From: Thalassomonas haliotis
Lineage (GTDB): Bacteria > Pseudomonadota > Gammaproteobacteria > Enterobacterales > Alteromonadaceae
Assembly (NCBI RefSeq): GCF_028657945.1
Contig: NZ_CP059693.1
Span: 1,054,001 to 1,118,000 of the forward strand
DNA length: 64,000 nt
Direction of reading: 5' to 3'
The stretch's first letter is position 1. The number at the start of each line of letters is the position of its first letter. This document shows, one piece after another, positions 1-7,899 of the stretch. The notes beneath the pieces were generated by a model. The model did no database searches and was not told where the DNA came from. It was given only the letters and a program-made list of their open reading frames with translations. The position numbers and the translations under genes are program-made.

Positions 1-1
1 C

Positions 2-1684
2 GCTGAAAAAGGCATCGAACTTGTCGCGAACCTGCCGCTGCTTGAGTGCGAAGCTTTTTATTTTGACCGGGGCCGACTGAACCAGGTCTTTGTCAACCTG
101 CTCAGCAATGCCATCAAATTTACCGAGTACGGCCAGGTGAAAGTGTCGTGGCAGATCAGCTTGCAGGAAAAGCAGGCGGAAGTGGCGATTGCCATCACAG
201 ATACCGGCATTGGCATCCACAAGCATAAACAACAGCAGATCTTCGAGGCTTTTCAACAGGCGGACTCCACTACCACCCGCATTTACGGCGGTACGGGCCT
301 GGGATTGTCCATTTCCAAACTGCTGATCGATAAAATGGCCGGGAACATCACCGCGGCCAGCGAATATGGCCGGGGGTCCTGTTTTACCGTTGCCTTAAGG
401 CTGGGACGGGATCTGACGGCGGCTCCCGCCCCTTATTTTCGCGAGCATATCTTTCCCGGGCTGAAAATTGCGCTGATCAGTCCCCAGGCCAATGAAGCCG
501 AGGTGATATGCCAGCATTGCCAGTTTTGGGGCGCCGAGTGCTTCTGGTTTCAGGATATCGCCTGTTTTGAAACCCGTGTGATACGCCGCCGGACGATAAC
601 CGGACTCAAGGCCATCTTGTGGGATAAACAGGGGGCAGGCGGCGACAGCCATCCGTTAGAGCAAATCATAGATAATTTCGCCGGGGATAAGATCCCGGTT
701 ATTCTCCTTGACCGCCATGTCCATTCGGCGTCGGGATCGAGAAAAAAATATCAACACTTAAACAAACCCCTTACCACCAAACGTTTATTCCAGCTGGCTG
801 AATTATTGTTTGCAAACCGCCCGGTGACCGAGCTGAATAAGAAAAGTGAAGCGCAGCTCGACTTTGTTGTCCGTTGCCCGCCTCATGTATTGCTTGCCGA
901 TGACAACCTGGTTAATCAGGAGTACGGCCAGGCGGTTTTGTCAAAGCTGATGTGTGAATTTGATATTGTCGATAGCGGCAAAAAAGCATTGCAGAGCTAT
1001 ATAAACAAGCGCTACGACCTGGTGCTGATGGATTGCCAAATGCCGGAGATGGACGGTTATAGCGCCACCCTTGCCATCCGGGAGTATGAAGACAAACATG
1101 GCCGAACCAGGGTGCCGATAATTGCCTTGACCGCACATGCCTTGAGCAGCGAAAAGCAAAAATGTTTCGATGTGCAGATGGATGATTATTTATGCAAGCC
1201 TTATGGCATACGGGAACTGGTTGAGGTGATGAACCCGTACTTAGCCGAAGAAAAGCAGTTTGTAATCAAGCGTGATGCCAGTGCTGCCCTAAAAAGAACT
1301 CGCGGGGAAAAACCACAGGAAGCCGTGATCGATAAACAAAAGCTGGATAATATCAGGGCGCTACAAAAGCCGGATCAGGAGAATCTGCTGGTGAAGATAA
1401 TCCATCGTTTTTTTACCGATGGCGAGCAAATGATCAATCAGCTTAACGACAACCGCGAACAGGAAAATTTTGAAGCGCTCAGGGCCTGTGTGCATAAGTT
1501 TAAAACCGCGGCCCGTAATCTCGGAGGCACAGGTTTAGGTGATTTATGCGAACGTTTAGAGCATCACGAGGCCGGTGATTGGCAAGGCATAGATGAGTTA
1601 CTGGCACAGATTCATCAAGATTACCAGGGCTTGTTGAAAGCCCTTGGCGATATTCGTGAAAGCGAAGCCGCGGCACAGGAATAG
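2..1684 (+). CDS. Hybrid sensor histidine kinase, C-terminal part (HATPase, receiver, HPt)
   Basis: The gene enters the window already open, so the sensor and dimerisation domains are missing. The visible 560 residues start in the ATPase domain: N-box (NQVFVNLLSNAIKF, about residues 30-43), G1 box DTGIGI (about 67) and G2 box GGTGLGLS (about 97). A stretch at about 150-265 looks like a degenerate receiver ending in a K-P pair. A full receiver follows at about 297-415, with the acidic pair in LLADD, phospho-acceptor Asp in LMDCQMPEMDG and Lys in LCKPY. An HPt domain with the active His in CVHKFKTAARNLGG ends the protein. The layout matches BarA-type phosphorelay kinases of the inner membrane. 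The cognate regulator and signal cannot be told from here. Confidence 0.93.
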   Translation, partial: AEKGIELVANLPLLECEAFYFDRGRLNQVFVNLLSNAIKFTEYGQVKVSWQISLQEKQAEVAIAITDTGIGIHKHKQQQIFEAFQQADSTTTRIYGGTGLGLSISKLLIDKMAGNITAASEYGRGSCFTVALRLGRDLTAAPAPYFREHIFPGLKIALISPQANEAEVICQHCQFWGAECFWFQDIACFETRVIRRRTITGLKAILWDKQGAGGDSHPLEQIIDNFAGDKIPVILLDRHVHSASGSRKKYQHLNKPLTTKRLFQLAELLFANRPVTELNKKSEAQLDFVVRCPPHVLLADDNLVNQEYGQAVLSKLMCEFDIVDSGKKALQSYINKRYDLVLMDCQMPEMDGYSATLAIREYEDKHGRTRVPIIALTAHALSSEKQKCFDVQMDDYLCKPYGIRELVEVMNPYLAEEKQFVIKRDASAALKRTRGEKPQEAVIDKQKLDNIRALQKPDQENLLVKIIHRFFTDGEQMINQLNDNREQENFEALRACVHKFKTAARNLGGTGLGDLCERLEHHEAGDWQGIDELLAQIHQDYQGLLKALGDIRESEAAAQE

Positions 1685-1773
1685 ATAACCCGAGTTTCAG
1701 GTTAGATAATATCTTAGCCGGTGCGGGCTGTCGGGGGAATAGGGCGTTATCGCCCGATTGTGTCTCCTGCAAG

Positions 1774-2568
1774 CTAAGGCAGGTTTATCTCCCCCGACAT
1801 ATAATCGACGGCATTGCCGGTTAACAGCACCCGGTCGCCTTTTAGCTCACAGGTCATAAAACCGCTGCGCCGGGAGAGTTGTTTGGCGGTCAGCAGCCTG
1901 CGTGTTAATTGTGTCTGCCAATAAGGGGCCAGCTGGCAGTGGGCGGAGCCGGTCACCGGATCTTCATTCACCCGGTATTTAGGGTAAAAGCAACGGCTGA
2001 CAAAATCGCAGTCGGAGCCAGGCGCCGTGACTATAACCCCCCTTAAATCCAGGTTCAGCCAGGCGGCATAATCAGGTGTAAGGTTTTTCACGGCTTCTTC
2101 ACTGTTGAGCACCACCAGGTAATCACTTCCTGCCAGCACGGTTTCGGGAGTCACCGCCAGTCCGGCCAGCAATGCTGCAGGTGCGGTAATGGCGTGGGAT
2201 GTCAAGGCCGGAAAGTCGAGACAATAGCCGCCGTCAGTTTGAGTAACTATCAGTTCGCCGCTTCGGGTGTGAAAACGGATTTGCGGTTCGCTAAATCCTA
2301 AATGCCGATATAAGACATGGGCGCTGGCCAGGGTGGCATGGCCGCATAAATCCACTTCCCCCTGCGGGGTAAACCAGCGCAGCTGGATATCCTTTTCGCC
2401 ATGCTTTTCTTCGGGGACGATAAAAGCGGTTTCCGATAAGTTATTGGCCTCGGCGATTTTTTGCAGTAGCTCATCGCTTGGCCAGTGCCCCAAAGGGCAG
2501 ACAGCGGCCGGGTTGCCTTCAAACACCCGGGAGGCGAATGCATCTACCTGATATATGCTTATTTTCAT
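1774..2568 (-). CDS. PhzF family isomerase/epimerase-like protein
   Basis: A 264-residue protein of the PhzF fold, which covers isomerases with a diaminopimelate-epimerase-like fold; PhzF itself acts in phenazine synthesis. Family signatures are visible: QVDAF and GNPAAVC near the N-terminus, the region LSETAF with the catalytic Glu equivalent, RWFTPQGEVDLCGHATLA, and EDPVTGSAHC near the C-terminus. Length fits the family (260-300). There are no phenazine genes around it, so a housekeeping or metabolite-repair role is more likely than phenazine production. It stands alone and is convergent with the histidine kinase. The substrate cannot be predicted. Confidence 0.9.
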   Translation of the reverse strand: MKISIYQVDAFASRVFEGNPAAVCPLGHWPSDELLQKIAEANNLSETAFIVPEEKHGEKDIQLRWFTPQGEVDLCGHATLASAHVLYRHLGFSEPQIRFHTRSGELIVTQTDGGYCLDFPALTSHAITAPAALLAGLAVTPETVLAGSDYLVVLNSEEAVKNLTPDYAAWLNLDLRGVIVTAPGSDCDFVSRCFYPKYRVNEDPVTGSAHCQLAPYWQTQLTRRLLTAKQLSRRSGFMTCELKGDRVLLTGNAVDYMSGEINLP

Positions 2569-2659
2569 GGTTTACCTTATGTTAATGTTATTGTTGTTCC
2601 CGGTGCCGGAGCGTTACCGCAGCACCAGAGTCGCTCACCGAATGGGAAATGTTGCTCAG

Positions 2660-2923
2660 TCACTCAGGCTGTAACGCAGAAACCAATTCACTGGCACTGG
2701 TAAATAACTTGTTCCAGCTGGCAAAGGTGCTGCGAAATACTTTATAGCTGACTGAACAGGGTTTTGAAATATAAAGCCGGGCATTTGAAAATGAATGGCT
2801 GGGATTCACTTTGCTGGGATCTGTCACCCCCTTAGCGCAATTGCCTTGCCAGCAAAGCCCGAAGTTGTCATCCCCGACACAGGTCTTGCCGTTTTGACAT
2901 ATCCAGGTCACTTTTTTCTCCAT
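2660..2923 (-). CDS. Small Cys-rich protein, unknown
   Basis: An 87-residue reading frame beginning 19 bases after the stop of the alpha/beta hydrolase gene on the same strand, so probably the last gene of that unit. The first third holds four Cys in the pattern C-x6-C-x8-C-x4-C (ICQNGKTCVGDDNFGLCWQGNC), suggesting a metal site or disulfides. A fifth Cys follows in KPCSVS. No signal peptide is evident. The Shine-Dalgarno match before the ATG is weak, which lowers confidence. I do not recognise the family. Confidence 0.5.
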   Translation of the reverse strand: MEKKVTWICQNGKTCVGDDNFGLCWQGNCAKGVTDPSKVNPSHSFSNARLYISKPCSVSYKVFRSTFASWNKLFTSASELVSALQPE

Positions 2924-2942
2924 CTCGTTTAAGGGCAGGCCG

Positions 2943-3695
2943 TTACTTTAAGAAAGCTTGGATCACTTGATAATACTTTGGATATTGAGCAATATCATTG
3001 TGATCGGCATTTTTTATTAATTCCACTCCGGGCTTTAGCCCGGTATAAGCCCTGAGCAGTTGCTCGCTGCGTATCCGGCGAATAACCCTGTCATGTTCGG
3101 CGATCACCAGCAATACCTTGGCTTTAATGTCTTTGCTTCTGGCGGCAGAGTCATATTTATCTTTAAGCAGGTATTTCATCGGGTAAATGGGAAATTGTGC
3201 CTGGGCCACCGCTTCTATGCTGTCGAAAGGGGTTACCAGCACCAGATGGGAGATATCCCGTTTGGCAGCCAGGTAGCTGGCGATGCCGCTGCCTAAGCTG
3301 CGGCCGATCACACTTATGCTGCTATGGCTTTGGCTGAGCTGATCGTAAATGGCCAGGGCATCGCTATAAAGGCCCTGTTCACTCGGGCTGCCGCTACTGC
3401 CGCCGTAGCCGCGATAATTTACCAGGTAAACGCTGTAGTTGGGGAATGCCTGTTTAAAGTCAACGGCATTAAAGGCCACGGTTTCGGCATTGCCGCCGAA
3501 ATATAACAGTGCTTTTTTTTGCCCGCCGTTGACAACGATAGCTTTAATGACCTCTCCCTGGTTGGCAAATTCAAGCTCAGGGTAGCCGTGGGCTATGGCA
3601 TTGCTTGGAAAGTAAATAAAAGTGCGCTGCAGTACAAACAGCAAGGTTCCCAGGGCGAAATATATAAGCAGTAAAGAGCAGAGTAATTTCAGCAT
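2943..3695 (-). CDS. Alpha/beta hydrolase, BEM46/ABHD13-like, membrane-anchored
   Basis: About 250 residues with one N-terminal membrane segment (LLCSLLLIYFALGTLLFVL) and then an alpha/beta hydrolase domain facing the periplasm. The oxyanion region FGGNAET, the nucleophile elbow GRSLGSG with its Ser, an Asp in VIAEHDRVI and a late His (ADHNDI) form a plausible catalytic triad. I chose the ATG at 3695 over the one at 3761 because it is preceded by AGGTGG at proper spacing and avoids overlap with the upstream transporter, whose stop lies 13 bases before it. The substrate is unknown; family members are esterase- or thioesterase-like. Confidence 0.85.
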   Translation of the reverse strand: MLKLLCSLLLIYFALGTLLFVLQRTFIYFPSNAIAHGYPELEFANQGEVIKAIVVNGGQKKALLYFGGNAETVAFNAVDFKQAFPNYSVYLVNYRGYGGSSGSPSEQGLYSDALAIYDQLSQSHSSISVIGRSLGSGIASYLAAKRDISHLVLVTPFDSIEAVAQAQFPIYPMKYLLKDKYDSAARSKDIKAKVLLVIAEHDRVIRRIRSEQLLRAYTGLKPGVELIKNADHNDIAQYPKYYQVIQAFLK

Positions 3696-3708
3696 AAATG
3701 CCACCTGG

Positions 3709-4590
3709 CTAATCGGAAACAGCTGCTTGCTGCTTGCCTGCTTGTTGAGCTTTACCTGCAACAGGTTTAGCCAGGTTAATCAGGTTACCGGCGAGCATCA
3801 AGGCCGCGCCGACAAAAAGCGAGAAACCTACCCCTTCCTGATAGAGCAGGCCGGCGATTAAAGCGATTAACGGCAGGCGTAAAAAATCCAGGGTGACAAC
3901 TGTGGTGACTTCTGTTGACAGCATGGCCCTGGCGATACAGTAATGGGCGCTTAACGCGGCCAGCCCCATCAGGACTAACCACAGCCATTGTATGCCTTCG
4001 GGCCATTGCCACTGGGGCAGGGCAAAACACAGGGCCACAGGCAGTTGCAGCACAGACATATAAAACAGGATAGCGACAGGCTTTTCCGTGCTGGAAAGGG
4101 ATTTCACCGCCGTGTGGGCAAGGGCGTAAAAAACGGCGGCCGCCAGGGCAACCAGGGCACCGGTGTCAAACATGGCAACCCCGGGTTGCACTATCACCAA
4201 TACGCCTGAAATGCCCAAAACGATGGCGGCCGATTTGCGCAAGGTGATTTTTTCCTTGAGCACCAGGGCGGCAATCAGGGCGGTCCATAGCGGTACGGTA
4301 AATTCGAGTGCAAATACTTCTGCCAGCGGCAGTAAACCCATGGCTAAAAACCAGCAGTATTGCCCGGCAAAGTGCACCAGGTTTCTAAAGCCGTGCAGGG
4401 GCAGCCTGTTGATTGTGATCTGGGATTTTTCTTTGATAAAAAAGATCACCAGGGAGATAAAGGCCAAACTGAACAGGCTGCGGAAAAACAGCATAAGCCC
4501 GACAGGCAAGTCGCCGCCAAGCTCCCTGCCACCTATTGCCAACAGGCAAAAAGAGAAAATTGAGCCCGACATCCATAAAAAGGCATGCAT
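3709..4590 (-). CDS. EamA/DMT family transporter
   Basis: About 293 residues, almost entirely hydrophobic, giving ten predicted membrane helices in two EamA repeats, the usual build of drug/metabolite exporters of the inner membrane. The second repeat carries the familiar pattern of helices ending with a short basic tail. The start at 4590 is preferred: AGGAG lies 10 bases upstream, whereas the ATG at 4659 would overlap the preceding acetyltransferase gene. It is followed tightly by the alpha/beta hydrolase gene, suggesting one transcript. The substrate is not inferable. Confidence 0.88.
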   Translation of the reverse strand: MHAFLWMSGSIFSFCLLAIGGRELGGDLPVGLMLFFRSLFSLAFISLVIFFIKEKSQITINRLPLHGFRNLVHFAGQYCWFLAMGLLPLAEVFALEFTVPLWTALIAALVLKEKITLRKSAAIVLGISGVLVIVQPGVAMFDTGALVALAAAVFYALAHTAVKSLSSTEKPVAILFYMSVLQLPVALCFALPQWQWPEGIQWLWLVLMGLAALSAHYCIARAMLSTEVTTVVTLDFLRLPLIALIAGLLYQEGVGFSLFVGAALMLAGNLINLAKPVAGKAQQAGKQQAAVSD

Positions 4591-4651
4591 GTTAACAGTA
4601 CTCCTGGCCAGTAAAGTTTGGCGGTTGAATGGCATCAAGTGTTGTTGCAGC

Positions 4652-5161
4652 TTAAACAAATTTACACATGCCCGGGCCTAATACGGCTCCGCATCTGTCC
4701 TGATAGCCGTAACGGCGATAAAAACCTTCTTTTCCCCGGGCCGCCAACAGTCCTATGGTCGCGCCGGTTCCTGCTGCCGTTAACAAATAGTTTTCTATAT
4801 GTTTCATGACGATATCTCCCAAGCCCTGCTTTTGGTAACCGGGATCTACGATCACATCCTGGATATAGAAAAACATCGCGCCATCGCCTATTACCCGACC
4901 CATGGCGATAAGCTTCTCCTGCTGCCTGATCACCACATGAAACAGGGAGTTACCCAGGCTGGCTTCGGCCATCTTTTTATCGGTTTCCCCCCAGCCGATT
5001 TTCTCTCTCAAAGCGGCGAATTCAACCACCGAAGGACTTAAATGGCTGATGGTTAAATTCCCTGTTTTGTTTGCTGCTGAAGTGATGGCCAAAAGTGTTC
5101 CCGGGTTTGTTAAGTAAGTGAAAAGGAAACTTTTTATATCAGATAATACCGGCACCTTCAA
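4652..5161 (-). CDS. GNAT family N-acetyltransferase
   Basis: A protein of about 169 residues whose second half carries the GNAT core. Motif A is seen as VDPGYQKQGLGDIVMKHIE, with the pyrophosphate loop QKQGLG that binds acetyl-CoA; a beta-bulge region (FFYIQDVIV) precedes it and the C-terminal FYRRYGYQ closes the fold. The first 30 residues look poorly conserved, and the start at 5161 is a TTG with AAGGG six bases upstream, so a later start is possible. It is first in the minus-strand run with the EamA transporter and hydrolase. The acceptor substrate is unknown. Confidence 0.85.
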   Translation of the reverse strand: MKVPVLSDIKSFLFTYLTNPGTLLAITSAANKTGNLTISHLSPSVVEFAALREKIGWGETDKKMAEASLGNSLFHVVIRQQEKLIAMGRVIGDGAMFFYIQDVIVDPGYQKQGLGDIVMKHIENYLLTAAGTGATIGLLAARGKEGFYRRYGYQDRCGAVLGPGMCKFV

Positions 5162-5183
5162 TGTCGGCCCTTAAAGTAAAAGC

Positions 5184-5675
5184 TTACTGCTCCTTGCCGG
5201 TTGCAGGAGGCATTTTTTTCCCCGTCAGGCCGTCCAGCTTCGCCAGTACGAACTTTTCCGAATAACCGGCAATTATGGACCAGGCGATCATCTTATAAAA
5301 ATCGCCATTTTCAGCCAGGCTGACGCCACCCCGTAATACCGATCTGCCGGACTCGAATTTCCCCTCGATATTGATGAATTTGGGAAAAAGATCGCCGCTG
5401 ACCATGCCGGACAATAACAAGGACATCAGGATCAGCGCGATCAGGGCGCCGACAACCGGCTTAAAACAGACAATAATGGCGGCATCGCTTAAACGTTTGG
5501 CTTTTTCCTCGCCAGACAGGCTGCGCATTTCGACATGCTCGCGTACCGTAGCCCCCAGGGCGCCAAATGCCAAGATCAGGATAGGAATAGGGGCGTCTTG
5601 ATCATTATTTACCCAGGTCATGGCGGCGGTTAACAGCAGGATAACGACGATAGTGACGTAATGAATGGCTCTCAT
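5184..5675 (-). CDS. Small integral membrane protein, unknown
   Basis: About 163 residues from the ATG at 5675, chosen because GGGAGA sits seven bases before it. The N-terminus has two hydrophobic helices (IHYVTIVVILLLTAAMTW and IPILILAFGALGATV), then a charged loop (HVEMRSLSGEEKAKR), a third strong helix (VVGALIALILMSLLLSGMV) and a soluble C-terminal part of about 65 residues ending in a Lys/Pro-rich tail. I do not recognise the family. It is 22 bases downstream of nothing on its strand and may be the start of the minus-strand run. Confidence 0.7.
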   Translation of the reverse strand: MRAIHYVTIVVILLLTAAMTWVNNDQDAPIPILILAFGALGATVREHVEMRSLSGEEKAKRLSDAAIIVCFKPVVGALIALILMSLLLSGMVSGDLFPKFINIEGKFESGRSVLRGGVSLAENGDFYKMIAWSIIAGYSEKFVLAKLDGLTGKKMPPATGKEQ

Positions 5676-5839
5676 AACAGGCTCTCCCGGCCGGTAACTT
5701 AGTATGCCTTGATTGGCATGCCTGAATAAAAGTTTAGTGCCTAAGCCCGTATATAGGATAAGTTTATTGCTCAATCTATTAATTTGTTTACACTTTTATT
5801 TTCATTAAAAGAGCAGGCTTTAACAGCAATTGGGCTTAT

Positions 5840-6544
5840 ATGGATCATTTTTCGATACGCGCTTATAGCAATAAAATGCGGGGACATTATCACGAGCACC
5901 ACCAGTTGGTGCTGCCCCTGCACGGCTCCATTTATATCTCGGTCGGGGAGTTTTCCGGTCTGGTCAGCCCGGGGGAATGCGTGATAATCAAAGCCGGGCA
6001 AAGGCATGAGTTCAGGGCGTCGGAGGAGGCGCGTTTTCTGGTGCTCGATACCGGGCGCTTACCCGATAACCTGATGTCGTCGCTTGATGAAAAATTTGCC
6101 GTAAATAGCCCGCTGATGTCTTTTATCCATTTCATCGAACAGCAATTGCAGCACCAGGTTAACCAGGCGCTGGAGTCGTTAACTTATGAATTGTTCCAGC
6201 AATTGCTGGTACAGCAAAGCTGTGCCAGACGCATAGATAAAAGAATTGAACCTGTGCTCGATGTGATCAGCCAGGATCTTAGCCGCCAACATTCATTACC
6301 GGCCCTGGCCCGGGTAGCCTGTTTAAGCCCGACCCAGTTTAAAAAGGTGTTTAAAGAAAGTCTCGGCGTCAGCTTTCAGGTTTACCTTACCCGGCTGCGC
6401 ATGGAAAAGGCGAAAGCCCTGCTCACCCATACCGATATCCCGGTAAGCCTGGTAGCCGGGCGGGTGGGCTACCTTAATGCCTCGGCTTTTAGCCGCAGGT
6501 TCAGGCAGTATTTTGGCGCCAGTCCAAAAACCTTTTTACAGTAG
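5840..6544 (+). CDS. AraC family transcriptional regulator
   Basis: A 234-residue regulator. The N-terminal half is a cupin-like ligand domain (HYHEHHQLVLPLHGSIYISVG, His-rich first strands). The last 100 residues form the double helix-turn-helix of AraC/XylS proteins: LPALARVACLSPTQFKKVFKESLGVSF and VSLVAGRVGYLNASAFSRRFRQYFGASP. Such small regulators often control the next transporter gene; here a YddG-like exporter follows 113 bases downstream on the same strand. The effector is unknown. The start ATG has only a weak ribosome site. Confidence 0.92.
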   Translation: MDHFSIRAYSNKMRGHYHEHHQLVLPLHGSIYISVGEFSGLVSPGECVIIKAGQRHEFRASEEARFLVLDTGRLPDNLMSSLDEKFAVNSPLMSFIHFIEQQLQHQVNQALESLTYELFQQLLVQQSCARRIDKRIEPVLDVISQDLSRQHSLPALARVACLSPTQFKKVFKESLGVSFQVYLTRLRMEKAKALLTHTDIPVSLVAGRVGYLNASAFSRRFRQYFGASPKTFLQ

Positions 6545-6657
6545 TATGTTTTCAAGCGGTGAGGGCGTCTTTTGTGCTGGTAAAAACGTCTTAACTGCAC
6601 ACACAAGCGAACAGGATCAGCCAATAATATAGCCATGGTAATTTTGAGGGAAACTTT

Positions 6658-7620
6658 ATGATGGCGACAATTTATGGTGTACTGGCAATTGGACTCTGGG
6701 GCGCCCTTGCCCTGCTAGGCGTAAATACCAAAGCTATTCCTGCGTTTCAATTGCTCTTTATGTGTTTCTTTATTTCCGGTTTGCTGATGTTTGTCAGGCG
6801 CTTTTTAACCGGACAGCCGCTGCTTTGTAAACCGGCTATGACTTTATCTCAGTGGCTTTTTGGCACGGGGGCGCTTTTTGGTTTTCATTTTTGCTATTTT
6901 ATTGCCCTTAAGCATGCTCCGGCGATAGAAGTGAGCCTGATCTGTTATATGTGGCCTATGTTGCTGGCAATATTGCTTGCCGGTAAAGCAAGCTGGTTTC
7001 GGGCTCTGGCGGGCGGTGTTTGCGGTTTTATCGGCATAGCTTTTGTTATCCTGGGGGATGGGGATATCAGCTTTAATCCCGAGTTTGCTTTAGGGTACGT
7101 CCTGGCAGGGACCTGCGCCCTGATATGGTCGGGTTATTCCTGGTATTTGTCGAAATCCAGCGGCGAGCTTGACGATATCGGCTGGTTATCCCTGGCTGTT
7201 GCCTTGCTGTCCTTAGTGGCCCATTTCTTTTTGGAAAGCCATTTAGCGGGTCAGCCGTTAACAAGCCAGCAGGTCATAGGTCAGTGGCGGTTCGACGGCG
7301 GTCAATGGCTGGGGATTATCCTGCTGGGATTGGGACCGGTAGGAGGGGCTTTCTATTTGTGGGATCTCGGGCTGAAAAAAGGCAACCAGCCATTATTGGC
7401 ATCAATGAGTTTTTGCAGCCCTTTGATATCCTCTGTGCTGCTGGCGCTGGCAGGCTACAATGCCTGGTCTTTGAATATTTTGCTTGCCCTGGCCTTGATA
7501 CTGCTTGGCGCCCTTTTGGCGAATAAAAAAGTTGCCAATCAAAAGCCGCTGGATAAAACAAAAGCCGGAGATAATAAGCCATCAGCGCTTGAGGTCGATC
7601 GTATCGACTCGGTTATTTAA
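6658..7620 (+). CDS. EamA family exporter, YddG-like (aromatic amino acid exporter type)
   Basis: A 320-residue protein with ten hydrophobic helices in two EamA repeats. The N-terminus (ATIYGVLAIGLWGALALLG) and the sequence HAPAIEVSLICYMWPMLL in the first repeat resemble the YddG/aromatic amino acid exporter branch. A good ribosome site (GAGGGA) lies ahead of the start. The AraC regulator directly upstream is its probable controller, a common pairing for amino acid exporters. A hydrophilic 35-residue tail follows the last helix. Exact substrate is an inference from family resemblance. Confidence 0.87.
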   Translation: MMATIYGVLAIGLWGALALLGVNTKAIPAFQLLFMCFFISGLLMFVRRFLTGQPLLCKPAMTLSQWLFGTGALFGFHFCYFIALKHAPAIEVSLICYMWPMLLAILLAGKASWFRALAGGVCGFIGIAFVILGDGDISFNPEFALGYVLAGTCALIWSGYSWYLSKSSGELDDIGWLSLAVALLSLVAHFFLESHLAGQPLTSQQVIGQWRFDGGQWLGIILLGLGPVGGAFYLWDLGLKKGNQPLLASMSFCSPLISSVLLALAGYNAWSLNILLALALILLGALLANKKVANQKPLDKTKAGDNKPSALEVDRIDSVI

Positions 7621-7640
7621 CCGGTTATGCATTTATCTGG

Positions 7641-7664
7641 CCCGGCTGTTATCACTAAGCCGGG
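7641..7664 (+). terminator. GC-rich hairpin after the exporter gene
   Basis: A 7-bp perfect stem (CCCGGCT/AGCCGGG, 10-base loop) 20 bases after the exporter stop codon. No T-run follows, so it is a weak or Rho-assisted terminator at best. Confidence 0.3.
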
Positions 7665-7757
7665 TCCGAGTCAGTTCCCCGTCAGTTATGCCTTACTTTT
7701 ATCCTGGTCCGCCCCTTTTTATATTATTTTCAATTGAGTCGATTACCTACTGGTATT

Positions 7758-7774
7758 TTGTATACAGTATACTA
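7758..7774. promoter_or_regulatory. Palindrome of the TTGTATA-N3-TATACAA type
   Basis: TTGTATA CAG TATACTA is a near-perfect 7-3-7 inverted repeat (one mismatch) about 125 bases before the secreted phosphodiesterase gene. The same arms with the same 3-base spacer occur without mismatch upstream of oadG at 46167. The form recalls GntR-family operators, which is inference; no GntR gene is present in the window. Confidence 0.4.
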
Positions 7775-7899
7775 TGCTTTGTTGGGCGCTGATGAAGCAA
7801 GATAGCAAGGAGCGCCTGTTCCTCTGACCCACTGGTAGCACTTGTTTTATACGGCTTACCAGGGGAAGTTGACACTAAAATGATTAAATGGAGATGATC

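Noticed and set aside
1774-2568. Phenazine biosynthesis locus because of PhzF
   Set aside because: No other phz genes are present; PhzF-like proteins are widespread alone.
4163-4681. 172-codon plus-strand frame opposite the EamA transporter
   Set aside because: Antisense shadow of a clear gene, with no ribosome site and unusual composition.
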